Positions 35,558 through 43,039 of a stretch of DNA of 64,000 nucleotides are shown piece after piece (position 1 is the stretch's first letter; the number at the start of each line of letters is the position of its first letter). The notes beneath the pieces were generated by a model. That model searched no databases. It was given only the letters and a program-made list of their open reading frames with translations, and was not told the DNA's origin. This DNA comes from Arthrobacter sp. Leaf69 (GTDB taxonomy: Bacteria > Actinomycetota > Actinomycetes > Actinomycetales > Micrococcaceae): the NCBI RefSeq assembly GCF_001422645.1, contig NZ_LMLR01000010.1, forward strand, positions 330,237-394,236, given 5' to 3'. The position numbers and the translations under genes were made by a program.

Positions 35558-36472
35558 ATGAATGCGAACCCCGATGACCTGCTAGTTCTCCTGGCCGTCT
35601 CCCGCTCCGCGAAGTTCACCACGGCGGCGCAGTCCCTCGGGCTGAACCACACCACGGTGTCGCGCCGGATTGCCGCGCTGGAGAAGGCCCTGGGCGGGCG
35701 GGTACTGTCCCGCGCGTCCGGCGGCTGGGAGCTGACGGACCTTGGCGCGGAAGCGGTGCAGGTGGCCGAGCGGGTGGAGGCAGCGATCCGGAGCCTCGAA
35801 CAACCCGGCAGAACCCCGGACCCCATCACCGGCGTGGTCCGGATGACCGCGACGGACGGCTTCAGCGCCTACATTGCCGCCCCCGCGGTTGCCAGGCTGC
35901 GCCGCGACCACCCCGGGCTCAGCGTCGAGATCATCACCGTTACCCGGCGAGCGCTCCAGCAGCGTTCCGGGCTGGATATCGAGGTGGTGGTGGGCGAACC
36001 GCAGGTGCACCGGGCCGCGGCGGCCCGGCTCGGCGAGTACATGCTCGGCATGTACGCCTCCCGCGACTACCTTGCCGAGTACGGCACCCCCACAACAATC
36101 GAGGAACTGACCACCCATTCGCTGGTCTACTTTGTCGATTCCATGCTTCAGGTGGACGATCTGGATGCCCCGCGCCGGCTGGTCCCGACCATGCGGGACG
36201 GCCTGAGTTCCACCAACGTCTTCGTCCATGTGGAGGCGACGCGCGCCGGCGCCGGCATCGGGTTCCTGCCGTGCTTCGCGGCGGACCTGCATCCGGACCT
36301 GGTCCGGCTGCTGCCGGACGAGTTCGCCGAACTGCTGCCGTACTGGATGGTCCTGCGGCCCGACTCCATGCGCCGCCCCGCCGTCGCCGCGGTGGTGCAG
36401 GCGCTGCGCGAACAGACGAAGGCCCACCGCGAGGCGCTTATGGGCCGCGGCGGCTCATCGACTGCTCCGTAG
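35558..36472 (+). CDS. LysR family regulator, divergent from 3-hydroxybutyrate dehydrogenase
   Basis: 304 residues from the ATG. The HTH is DDLLVLLAVSRSAKFTTAAQ followed by LGLNHTTVSRRIAALEKALG. The effector domain starts with TGVVRMTATDGFSAYIAAPA. It most resembles LysR proteins that control short-chain oxidoreductases. The probable target is the divergent 3-hydroxybutyrate dehydrogenase gene, 141 bases away. A CAGAAT box 7 bases before the ATG could make it leaderless. Its stop codon TAG lies inside palindromic repeat copy B. Confidence 0.9.
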   Translation: MNANPDDLLVLLAVSRSAKFTTAAQSLGLNHTTVSRRIAALEKALGGRVLSRASGGWELTDLGAEAVQVAERVEAAIRSLEQPGRTPDPITGVVRMTATDGFSAYIAAPAVARLRRDHPGLSVEIITVTRRALQQRSGLDIEVVVGEPQVHRAAAARLGEYMLGMYASRDYLAEYGTPTTIEELTTHSLVYFVDSMLQVDDLDAPRRLVPTMRDGLSSTNVFVHVEATRAGAGIGFLPCFAADLHPDLVRLLPDEFAELLPYWMVLRPDSMRRPAVAAVVQALREQTKAHREALMGRGGSSTAP

Positions 36473-36513
36473 GCGCCGTTTTAGGGCGCCAAAAGGGCCG
36501 TTACGGAGCAATC
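36454..36513. repeat. Dispersed palindromic intergenic repeat, copy B
   Basis: Arms TGCTCCGTA (36463-36471) and TACGGAGCA (36502-36510) enclose inner arms GGCGCC/GGCGCC and an AAAAGGGCC block. It matches copy A (6604-6657) at about 49 of 60 bases in the inverse orientation. It lies at the tail-to-tail junction of two genes. The LysR stop (36470-36472) and the spermidine-synthase-like stop (36501-36503) both fall inside it, so it probably acts as a two-way terminator. Confidence 0.75.
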
Positions 36514-37421
36514 GGCGACGCCGGGTCCACAGTTTTCGGGTCATGGCGGACCGGGGCGCCGGCGGCAAAGGACCGCACCTTGGCGTCGTTCCAGATGTGG
36601 GCGGGCACCGCGCCGCCCAGCAGGCGCCGCGCCAGCCCGGGGTCGTCGTCGAACGGGACATCACTGCCGGCCATGATCATGTTCCCGTAGCGCCTGCCCT
36701 TGAGCATCGCCGGGTCCGCGATGATCACGGTGTGTTTGAACGTCTCCGCGATGGTCGCGGCGTCCTCGCGGGCGTTCTTCAGGTCCGGGGCGTCGCCGGA
36801 ATTCACCACGTAGATCCCGCCGGGGGCAAGGACGCGCTGCACGTGCCCGTTGAATTCGCGGGTGGTGAGCGGCCGCGGCGTGAGCGAGCCGGCAAACACA
36901 TCGCGGATGACCAGGTCACGGGTCTGCGGCGTCAGGCTTTCAGTCACCTCGCGGGCCTCCCCCACCCGCAGGCGCATCAGTGGCGCCTTCGGCAGGTCAA
37001 ACCAGCCGCGGACATAATCTGCCAGCTTGCCGTCCAGTTCCACCACCACCTGGCGGGCCTCCGGGTAGGCGGCGTGGAAGTAGCGCGCCAGTGAGCATGC
37101 TCCCCCGCCGAGGTGCAGGGCGCGCAATTTTGGCCGCGGTTCCCGCGGCCAGCGCGACTCCACCAGGGCCGCGATCCAGCGCATGTACTCAAAGTCGAGG
37201 AACAGCGGATCCGCGAGGTCGATATGCGAACTCATGACGCCGTTGATCCGCAACAACCAGCCGCTGGAGTTGTCCTGGTCAGGGATGAGCTCGCAGTCAC
37301 CGGTGTCGATGTAGTAAATGCCCTCCACGGGCCCGTCGGGGCGGCTGCCCTTCGGCACGTCCACCACTCCGGCCGTCTTCTCGGTGCTGTTCCGGCCGGC
37401 AGCCCTGCCCCGCTTCGCCAT
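36501..37421 (-). CDS. Spermidine synthase-like methyltransferase-fold protein
   Basis: 306 residues from the ATG inside a longer frame; no good ribosome site is seen, so the start is uncertain. The Rossmann domain has LRALHLGGGACSLARYFHAA (like the spermidine synthase glycine motif), a V.ELDGKLADYVR acidic strand end and VLAPGGIYVVNSGDAPDL. The catalytic aspartates of true aminopropyltransferases are not clearly kept: IRDVFAGSLTP replaces the usual D-x(2)-D loop. Proteins like this are common in actinobacteria and their substrate is unknown. Polyamine synthesis should not be assumed. Confidence 0.8.
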   Translation of the reverse strand: MAKRGRAAGRNSTEKTAGVVDVPKGSRPDGPVEGIYYIDTGDCELIPDQDNSSGWLLRINGVMSSHIDLADPLFLDFEYMRWIAALVESRWPREPRPKLRALHLGGGACSLARYFHAAYPEARQVVVELDGKLADYVRGWFDLPKAPLMRLRVGEAREVTESLTPQTRDLVIRDVFAGSLTPRPLTTREFNGHVQRVLAPGGIYVVNSGDAPDLKNAREDAATIAETFKHTVIIADPAMLKGRRYGNMIMAGSDVPFDDDPGLARRLLGGAVPAHIWNDAKVRSFAAGAPVRHDPKTVDPASPIAP

Positions 37422-37725
37422 CAGCCATGCACCGTTTTGCTCATGTTTCCAGCCTAGTTCACCGGCCGCGGCGCCATCCCCCGCTATGGGCCCGCCGGGC
37501 TGGCCCGGTTTTGGCGGTATCCCCGGCGTCCCGGCCGTCCCCGCGCTGCGGCAACCCGCGGCCCGCCAAAGATGGGCCACATCCGCAGCGGCCGGACCGG
37601 GGCCCTCCGCCAGCCGAAAGAATTAAAACCAAGGGTACTTACTATTTGATAGTAATCATGCTTACTATTAGTTCCCCAGTTATTGCTGGTTCGTGATCAG
37701 CAGCCGATCTTGAAAGAGAGCGAAG
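37422..37725. other. 304-base intergenic region with AT-rich promoter
   Basis: The left two thirds are very GC-rich with no gene or hairpin that stands out. The right third drops sharply in GC (37615-37690) and contains the TTACTAT repeats described separately, just before the membrane-protein operon. GAAAGAGAGCGAAG is the ribosome site of the gene at 37726. Confidence 0.55.
37639..37668. promoter_or_regulatory. TTACTAT operator-like repeats before the YihY operon
   Basis: A perfect inverted repeat TTACTAT-TTG-ATAGTAA (37639-37645 and 37649-37655) is followed by a third TTACTAT at 37662-37668. It sits 58 to 87 bases before the start of the first gene, in the only AT-rich stretch of the region. 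GGGTAC just upstream (37633-37638) resembles the -10 of stress sigma factors, but no matching -35 was found. It is probably a repressor site. Confidence 0.6.
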
Positions 37726-38583
37726 ATGACAGAGAACCAATGGCCCCAGGACGGCAGCTACGGCACGCCTACGGCCACCCAGCAGACTCCCCTCCGGCCG
37801 GAAACCACCTTCCCTCCGGTTCCCAACGGCAGCGGCGCAGGCACCTTCGATGACGGCAGCACCTCCAAGACCGACGTGGCCAGGGATGAGGCCGCGGATG
37901 TGAAGCGCCAGGCCGCAGACTCCGCCCACAGTGTGGCCGAGACCGCCAAGACCGAGGCCTCCAACGTCGCGGCCGAGGTGAAGACCAACGCCAAGGATCT
38001 CCTGCACCAGGCCAAGTCCGATCTGACCGACCAGGCCGGCACGCAACAGCAGAAGGTCGCGGACGGCCTGCGCTCGATTTCCACCGAACTGCACAGCATG
38101 GCCACCGCTTCAACGGAGCCCGGCGTGGCCACCGACCTGGTGCGCCAGGCCGCCGAGAGGTCCTCCGCCGTGGCGTCATGGCTCGACGGCCGCGACCCGG
38201 GTTCCCTCCTGACCGAGGTGAAGTCCTTCGCCCGCCAGCGTCCCGGCACCTTCCTGCTGCTCGCGGCCGGCGCCGGCGTCCTGGCAGGGCGGCTCAGCCG
38301 CAGCCTGAGCGCCGGGGCACCGGACACTCCGGGCACCAGCGCCACCCGGGTCCCGGACACCGGCACGGCGGTTCCGCCGCCGCCCGTCCAAATGCCTGCC
38401 CCTGGAGCCACGACGGCGGGCTACGCGGACACCAACCCCCCCAATCCGCTCCACGCCGACCCGCTCGGCAACGGCAACCGGCAGGACCGCTGGGCCTCCG
38501 AGCCCGCAGCTTCCGACCCGTTCGGCAACGGCGACCGGCAGGACCCGCTCCGCGACGATCCGTTTGACGGTGGCCGTCGATGA
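37726..38583 (+). CDS. Membrane-linked protein with helical repeat region
   Basis: 285 residues. The N-terminal 50 residues are polar and Pro/Thr-rich. Then comes an amphipathic helical region rich in Ala, Lys, Asp and Glu (about residues 55-130), similar to LEA/apolipoprotein-like coils. One hydrophobic helix (TFLLLAAGAGVLAGRLSRSL, about 183-203) and a C-terminal Pro/Asp/Asn-rich tail with repeated NGxRQD follow. The pattern resembles stress proteins fused to a membrane anchor. No exact family. It overlaps the next gene by 4 bases and starts the four-gene operon. Confidence 0.75.
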   Translation: MTENQWPQDGSYGTPTATQQTPLRPETTFPPVPNGSGAGTFDDGSTSKTDVARDEAADVKRQAADSAHSVAETAKTEASNVAAEVKTNAKDLLHQAKSDLTDQAGTQQQKVADGLRSISTELHSMATASTEPGVATDLVRQAAERSSAVASWLDGRDPGSLLTEVKSFARQRPGTFLLLAAGAGVLAGRLSRSLSAGAPDTPGTSATRVPDTGTAVPPPPVQMPAPGATTAGYADTNPPNPLHADPLGNGNRQDRWASEPAASDPFGNGDRQDPLRDDPFDGGRR

Positions 38584-38993
38584 CCAGCGAAATGCCCCAC
38601 ACCGCAGCCCACGCCAAAGCCGAAACGTCGTCCCTCGGCGATCTCCTGGGCGATGTCACGCGGGACATGTCCACCCTGATGCGGCAGGAAGTCGAGCTGG
38701 CGAAGGTCGAGCTCAAGCAGTCCGCGACCCGTGCCGGCAAGGGCGCAGGGATGCTGGCCGGTGCCGGCGTCGCGGGCCACTTCGTGTTGTTGTTCCTGTC
38801 CCTGGCGCTCTGGTGGGCGCTCGGGACCCTCATGGGGCTCGGCTGGTCCGCCGTCGTCGTCGCCGTCATCTGGGGAATCGTCGCAGCCATCCTGGCGGCC
38901 ATGGGCCGCAAGGAACTCAACGCGATCAAAGGCATGCCCCAGACCGCCGAGACGCTTCAGGAAATCCCGCCCACCCTCAAGCCCACCCCCTAG
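38580..38993 (+). CDS. Phage-holin-like (Holin-X/DUF1469) membrane protein
   Basis: 137 residues. A helical start (SSLGDLLGDVTRDMSTLMRQ, EVELAKVELKQSATRAGKGA) is followed by two transmembrane helices (GHFVLLFLSLALWWALGTLM and AVVVAVIWGIVAAILAAMG). This is the actinobacterial holin-X/DUF1469 pattern. Despite the name it is a normal chromosomal envelope gene, usually beside DUF3618 and YihY genes as here. Its ATG overlaps the previous stop. Confidence 0.88.
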   Translation: MTSEMPHTAAHAKAETSSLGDLLGDVTRDMSTLMRQEVELAKVELKQSATRAGKGAGMLAGAGVAGHFVLLFLSLALWWALGTLMGLGWSAVVVAVIWGIVAAILAAMGRKELNAIKGMPQTAETLQEIPPTLKPTP

Positions 38994-39011
38994 GTACAGC
39001 GAGGAAACACG

Positions 39012-39620
39012 ATGAGTGAAAACCCGGATGTCATCCGAGCAGATATTGAAGCAACCCGCGCGCGGCTGGGCACGAACGTCGATGCCGTCGCGGACAAGGT
39101 CACCCCGTCCCACATCGTCCAGCGGCAGACTGACAGAGTTAAAGAAAACGTCAAAGACGCCGTCTTCGGCGCGAAGGAGAAGGTCATGGGCTCTGCCGAC
39201 CACACCGCGGGCACCATGCACTCGGCCGCCGGCAGCGCCGGGGCGCACCTGAGCGACGCCGGTGCCGCGATCGGGGATGCGCCCACCCAGGTCAAGACCA
39301 AAACCCAGGGCAACCCGCTGGCGGCAGGACTGATCGCCTTCGGGGCCGGCCTGCTGGTCTCCTCCCTGATACCGGCAAGCCAGAAGGAACGCGAAGCCGC
39401 GGATGCCCTGAAGACTGCGGCCGAACCGCTCACAACGGAACTCACCGAGGCCGCCAAGAACGTGGCAGAAGGCCTCCGGGAGCCGGCACAGGAAGCCGTG
39501 GAGAACGTCAAGGCAACAGCCGCCGACGCCACCGAGCACGTGAAGTCGGAAGGCCAGGGCGCCGTGGCGGACGTCAAGGACCGGACGGCCGAGGCCAAGG
39601 ACAACGTCCAGCAGCTCTAG
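39012..39620 (+). CDS. DUF3618 membrane protein
   Basis: 202 residues. The start NPDVIRADIEATRARLGTNV followed by DAVADKVTPSHIVQRQTDRV is the DUF3618 motif. A hydrophobic helix (PLAAGLIAFGAGLLVSSLIP) lies near residues 96-116, and the rest is an Ala/Glu/Lys coil with LEA-like repeats (EAAKNVAEGLREPAQEAVEN). It follows the holin-like gene by 18 bases. The function is unknown, and the operon context suggests envelope or osmotic stress. Confidence 0.9.
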   Translation: MSENPDVIRADIEATRARLGTNVDAVADKVTPSHIVQRQTDRVKENVKDAVFGAKEKVMGSADHTAGTMHSAAGSAGAHLSDAGAAIGDAPTQVKTKTQGNPLAAGLIAFGAGLLVSSLIPASQKEREAADALKTAAEPLTTELTEAAKNVAEGLREPAQEAVENVKATAADATEHVKSEGQGAVADVKDRTAEAKDNVQQL

Positions 39621-39632
39621 TCCCGCTTGACC

Positions 39633-39673
39633 CGGCCGGCCGCCCTGCGCACACGCGTGCGGGCGGCCGGCCG
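39633..39673 (+). terminator. Strong GC hairpin between DUF3618 and YihY genes
   Basis: Perfect 13-base arms CGGCCGGCCGCCC (39633-39645) and GGGCGGCCGGCCG (39661-39673), with a second inner stem CGCAC/GTGCG. There is no T run, so it may be a factor-assisted terminator or a partial attenuator that lowers expression of the YihY gene. Confidence 0.6.
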
Positions 39674-39704
39674 CTGTGCTTAACCCGATGAAAGAAGATT
39701 TCCC

Positions 39705-40874
39705 ATGGCCCAGAACCCTGCCACGGCAGACAATGACTCTATGACCGACGCCGAAACGGCTGAGAGCAGCACCGCCAAGGCCCGCACGGCACCCGCTCCG
39801 GACGACTCCCGCAAACCGGACAGTCCGGCCGACGTCACCAAGCCCTCGTGGGAGTACATCGCGAAGAAGACCCTGCGTGAGTTCACGAAGGACCAGTGCC
39901 CTGACCTCGCCGCCGCCCTGACCTACTACTCGGTCCTCTCAATATTCCCCGCCCTCTTGGCCCTTGTGTCCCTGCTGGGCATCTTTGGTCAGGCTGAGAA
40001 GACCACGTCCGCGCTCTTGGAGATCGTCCAGGGTTTCGCGCCGGCTGAAACCGTCGAGGCGATCCGCCAGCCGATCGAGCAGCTCAGCAGTAACTCAGCA
40101 GCCGGACTCACCCTGGTGGTGGGCATTGTCACCGCCCTCTGGTCCGCGTCAGGCTACGTCGGGGCGTTCGGACGGGCCATGAACCGGGTCTACGAAATCG
40201 ACGAGGGCCGGCCGTTCATCAAACTTCGGGGCACGATGCTGGCAGTCACTATTGCCACCGTGCTGATCGTCCTGGTCCTTTCAGCGATGCTGGTCCTGAG
40301 CGGGCCGGTGGCCGAGTCCGTCGGCAACACCATCGGCCTGGGCGGCGCCGTCCTGACGGCCTGGAACATTCTCAAATGGCCGGTGATCCTGTTGCTCGTG
40401 ATCCTTGCGATCGCCATCCTCTACTACGCCACGCCGAACGTGAAGCAGCCGAAGTTCCGCTGGATGAGCCTTGGATCGGCCATCGCTTTGGTGATCTTCC
40501 TGCTGGCCTCCCTGGCCTTCGCCTTCTACGTGGCCAACTTCAACAGCTACGACAAAACGTACGGTGCGATCGGCGGCGTGATCGTCTCGTTGCTGTGGCT
40601 CTGGATCCTCAACATGTCCCTGCTGTTCGGGGCAGAGTTCGACGCCGAGATGGAGCGGGGCCGCCAGCTCCAGGCCGGCATCGAAGCCGAGGAAACCATT
40701 CAGTTGCCGCCCCGGGATACCAAGCAGAGCGACAAGCTGCAGGCGCGCGAAGAGGAAGACATCCAGCGCGGCCGCGAATTGCGTGAGCGGAGCAGTCGTG
40801 CGGACACCGACGCCGCCACGCCCCGGCCCGGTCCCGCCTCCGAGCCGCGCAACCCGCGGGACCAAAGCCCCTAG
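39705..40874 (+). CDS. YihY/BrkB family membrane protein
   Basis: 389 residues. A polar N-terminal region of about 55 residues precedes the family core of six helices, with the signature DQCPDLAAALTYYSVLSIFP and YVGAFGRAMNRVYEIDEGRPF, then IGGVIVSLLWLWILNMSLLFGAEFDAE near the end. The C-terminal 80 residues are charged and cytoplasmic. YihY/BrkB proteins are inner-membrane proteins of unclear role, once misannotated as ribonuclease BN. An AGATTTCCC-like leader with AAAGAAG is the ribosome site. It may be expressed with the upstream genes. Confidence 0.9.
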   Translation: MAQNPATADNDSMTDAETAESSTAKARTAPAPDDSRKPDSPADVTKPSWEYIAKKTLREFTKDQCPDLAAALTYYSVLSIFPALLALVSLLGIFGQAEKTTSALLEIVQGFAPAETVEAIRQPIEQLSSNSAAGLTLVVGIVTALWSASGYVGAFGRAMNRVYEIDEGRPFIKLRGTMLAVTIATVLIVLVLSAMLVLSGPVAESVGNTIGLGGAVLTAWNILKWPVILLLVILAIAILYYATPNVKQPKFRWMSLGSAIALVIFLLASLAFAFYVANFNSYDKTYGAIGGVIVSLLWLWILNMSLLFGAEFDAEMERGRQLQAGIEAEETIQLPPRDTKQSDKLQAREEEDIQRGRELRERSSRADTDAATPRPGPASEPRNPRDQSP

Positions 40875-40901
40875 CCCTTCGGGGCCCCATGCGTTCTACT
40901 G

Positions 40902-40915
40902 GGGCCAAAGTACCG
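40902..40915. promoter_or_regulatory. GGGCCAAAG motif before a Usp gene (possible DevR/DosR-like box)
   Basis: GGGCCAAAGTACCG lies 34 to 47 bases before the ATG. The same nine-base core GGGCCAAAG occurs at 55769-55777 upstream of the P2-type ATPase gene. It is a weak fit to the DosR-type consensus GGGNCNNNNGNCCC. The gene content of the island (Usp, PEP synthase, cation ATPase) is what DosR controls in mycobacteria, but the site itself is not proof. Confidence 0.35.
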
Positions 40916-40948
40916 CCCGGAGGCGGACACAGCTGACCGGGAGGACGC

Positions 40949-41914
40949 ATGACGGCACCCGATACAGGGCAGGGCCCCGGAACGGTGGCCGTGGGCTACG
41001 ACGGCTCGGAGGCTGCGCAGGACGCCGTCCGGTGGGCCGCGGAATATGCCGCTGCCGGAAATTACAGGATGAGGGTGGTCCACGCCTGGGTCTGGCCGGT
41101 GTTCACCAAGAAGCTCGGCCCGGTCAAGGGCGTGGAGGGCAGCGGGCTGCGGCACTCGGCGGAGGCGATTCTCGCCGAGGGCGTTGACCTTGCCCGCACG
41201 TCCCTCGCCGCCGCCCGGACCGCCGCACAATCGGCACAAGCCGGCCCCACATCCTCTGCGCCTGTCCCCGCCGACGGAGCCGCGGAAGGAGTGGCCCCCG
41301 GCGCCACCGCCGGAACCGATTCCGACGTCGAAGGGGTCATGGAAGCAGGACTCCCGGCGCCTGTGCTGCGCGACGCGGCGGGTGACGCCCGCCTCCTGGT
41401 GGTCAGCAGCCGCGGCCTGGGGGGTGTGCTGGGGCATGTTGCCGGATCGGTCTGCCTGGCCCTGGCCGGGTCCTCGCCCTGCCCGTTGATGGTGATCCGC
41501 CGCCGGCGCGGCCCCGGGCAGGCCGCGGCCCCCGTTGTGGTTGGCATCGACGGGACGTTCCGGAGCTCCGCGGCGCTGGCCGGTGCCGCCCGTCTTGCCA
41601 CGATCATCGGGGCGCCCCTGCAGATTGTCCATATCGACAAGACCTCCGGCAGGACCCGTGAAGGCCATGGCCGGCATGTCAGGCACGGCCAGGACCTGCT
41701 GGACCATTTCCTGGCGGAGGCCCGGTCGCTGGCCCCGGACCTGTCGATCACCGGCGTCCTGCGGGAAGGCCACGCGGCGTCCAAGGAACTACTGGCGGCC
41801 GCCACTGACGCCGAGGTCCTGGTGATTGGAACCCATAACCGTGAGGGCGGGCCCGGGAACACCGTCACCGCCGTCCTAAATAAGGCGCGCTGCAACGTCC
41901 TGATTACGCGCTGA
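40949..41914 (+). CDS. Tandem universal stress protein
   Basis: 321 residues with two Usp domains. Domain 1 starts TVAVGYDGSEAAQDAVRWAA and ends VSSRGLGGVLGHVAGSV. It carries an unusual 40-residue Ala/Pro/Ser insertion between. Domain 2 starts VVVGIDGTFRSSAALAGAAR, but its nucleotide motif is degraded (GTHNREGGPGNTVTAVLNK). An ATP-binding first half and a non-binding second half are likely. A GGAGG site lies 5 bases before the ATG. It opens the stress-type island and is followed by an alcohol dehydrogenase. Confidence 0.9.
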   Translation: MTAPDTGQGPGTVAVGYDGSEAAQDAVRWAAEYAAAGNYRMRVVHAWVWPVFTKKLGPVKGVEGSGLRHSAEAILAEGVDLARTSLAAARTAAQSAQAGPTSSAPVPADGAAEGVAPGATAGTDSDVEGVMEAGLPAPVLRDAAGDARLLVVSSRGLGGVLGHVAGSVCLALAGSSPCPLMVIRRRRGPGQAAAPVVVGIDGTFRSSAALAGAARLATIIGAPLQIVHIDKTSGRTREGHGRHVRHGQDLLDHFLAEARSLAPDLSITGVLREGHAASKELLAAATDAEVLVIGTHNREGGPGNTVTAVLNKARCNVLITR

Positions 41915-41976
41915 TCCCACCCACCGGACCACCGCCTTCAGAGGGGAGCTGAAGGTTTTAGCAGAGGAGGACGCCC

Positions 41977-42984
41977 GTGCGAGCCTGGCGGGTAGGACAG
42001 CCCGGACCGATGAGAAGCGGCCCCCTCGTGGCGGATGAGTGCCCCGACCCCATACCCGGCCCCGGGGAGGTGCTCTTGAAGGTCCGGGCTTGCGGGGTCT
42101 GCCGCACGGACCTTCACTTGGCCGAGGGCGACCTCGCCCCGCGGCACCCCGGCGTCATTCCGGGCCACGAAGTGGTGGGCGAAGTAGTGGCGTGCGGGCC
42201 CCGCGCCACACGGTTCTCCCCCGGCGACCGGATCGGGGCGGCCTGGCTCGGCGGGACCTGCGGCGTCTGCCGCTTCTGCCTGCGCGGGCAGGAGAACCTC
42301 TGCCTCTCGCCCCTGTTCACCGGCTGGGACCGCGACGGCGGCTACGCGGAACTCATGACGGTGGCCGAGGACTTCGCCTACCGGCTCCCGTCGAGCTTCC
42401 CGGACGAAGAAGCTGCGCCCCTGCTGTGCGCGGGCATCATCGGCTACCGCGCGCTTTCCCGGGCCGAGCTGCCGATCGGCGGCCGGCTCGGAATTTACGG
42501 CTTTGGCGGGTCAGCGCATCTGGCGGCACAGATCGCCCTCTACCGGGGTGCCCGCGTGTACGTGATGACGCGGTCGGAGGAAGCGCGCAACCTGGCCCTT
42601 GAGCTGGGGGCGACCTTTGTCGGCGGCGCCGATGAGCAGCCGCCGGATCCGCTGGACTCGGCCATACTGTTCGCTCCGGCCGGCGACCTGGTTCCGGTGG
42701 CCCTGCGGGCCCTGGACCGCGGCGGCACGCTCGCCGTGGCCGGCATCCACCTGAGTGACATTCCGCCGCTGCACTACGCCACGGAGCTGTTCCAGGAACG
42801 CCAGTTGCGCAGTGTCACGGCCAACACCCGGGCCGACGGCGAAGAGTTCTTCCGCATCGCCGCGGAGATCCCGCTGCGGCCCACCACGGTGCCCTATCCG
42901 TTCTCGGCCGCGGACCGGGCCCTGCTGGACCTGTCGGAGGACCGGATCACGGGCGCTGCCGTGCTGCGGATGGATTCCGCGTAG
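41977..42984 (+). CDS. Zinc-dependent alcohol dehydrogenase family protein
   Basis: 335 residues, GTG start with GAGGAGG 6 bases upstream. The catalytic zinc ligands are in VCRTDLH and PGHEVVGEV, the structural zinc site has four Cys in [16 protein letters not shown], and the dinucleotide motif is [15 protein letters not shown], where the second Gly-rich part is changed (GFGGSA). It resembles AdhA-type enzymes of mycobacteria, known to be induced by low oxygen. It would oxidise alcohols or reduce aldehydes with NAD(P)H. It lies 62 bases after the Usp gene. Confidence 0.92.
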   Translation: MRAWRVGQPGPMRSGPLVADECPDPIPGPGEVLLKVRACGVCRTDLHLAEGDLAPRHPGVIPGHEVVGEVVACGPRATRFSPGDRIGAAWLGGTCGVCRFCLRGQENLCLSPLFTGWDRDGGYAELMTVAEDFAYRLPSSFPDEEAAPLLCAGIIGYRALSRAELPIGGRLGIYGFGGSAHLAAQIALYRGARVYVMTRSEEARNLALELGATFVGGADEQPPDPLDSAILFAPAGDLVPVALRALDRGGTLAVAGIHLSDIPPLHYATELFQERQLRSVTANTRADGEEFFRIAAEIPLRPTTVPYPFSAADRALLDLSEDRITGAAVLRMDSA

Positions 42985-43039
42985 CCGGCGACCATGGGGC
43001 CGGGTCAGGCGGCCGGCGCGTCCGTGCGGGATCGCCCGG

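Noticed and set aside
36501..37421. True spermidine synthase
   Set aside because: The catalytic acidic residues of aminopropyltransferases are not clearly present, so only the fold is claimed.
38580..38993. Prophage holin
   Set aside because: The family name is historical. There are no phage genes near and the neighbours are chromosomal envelope genes.
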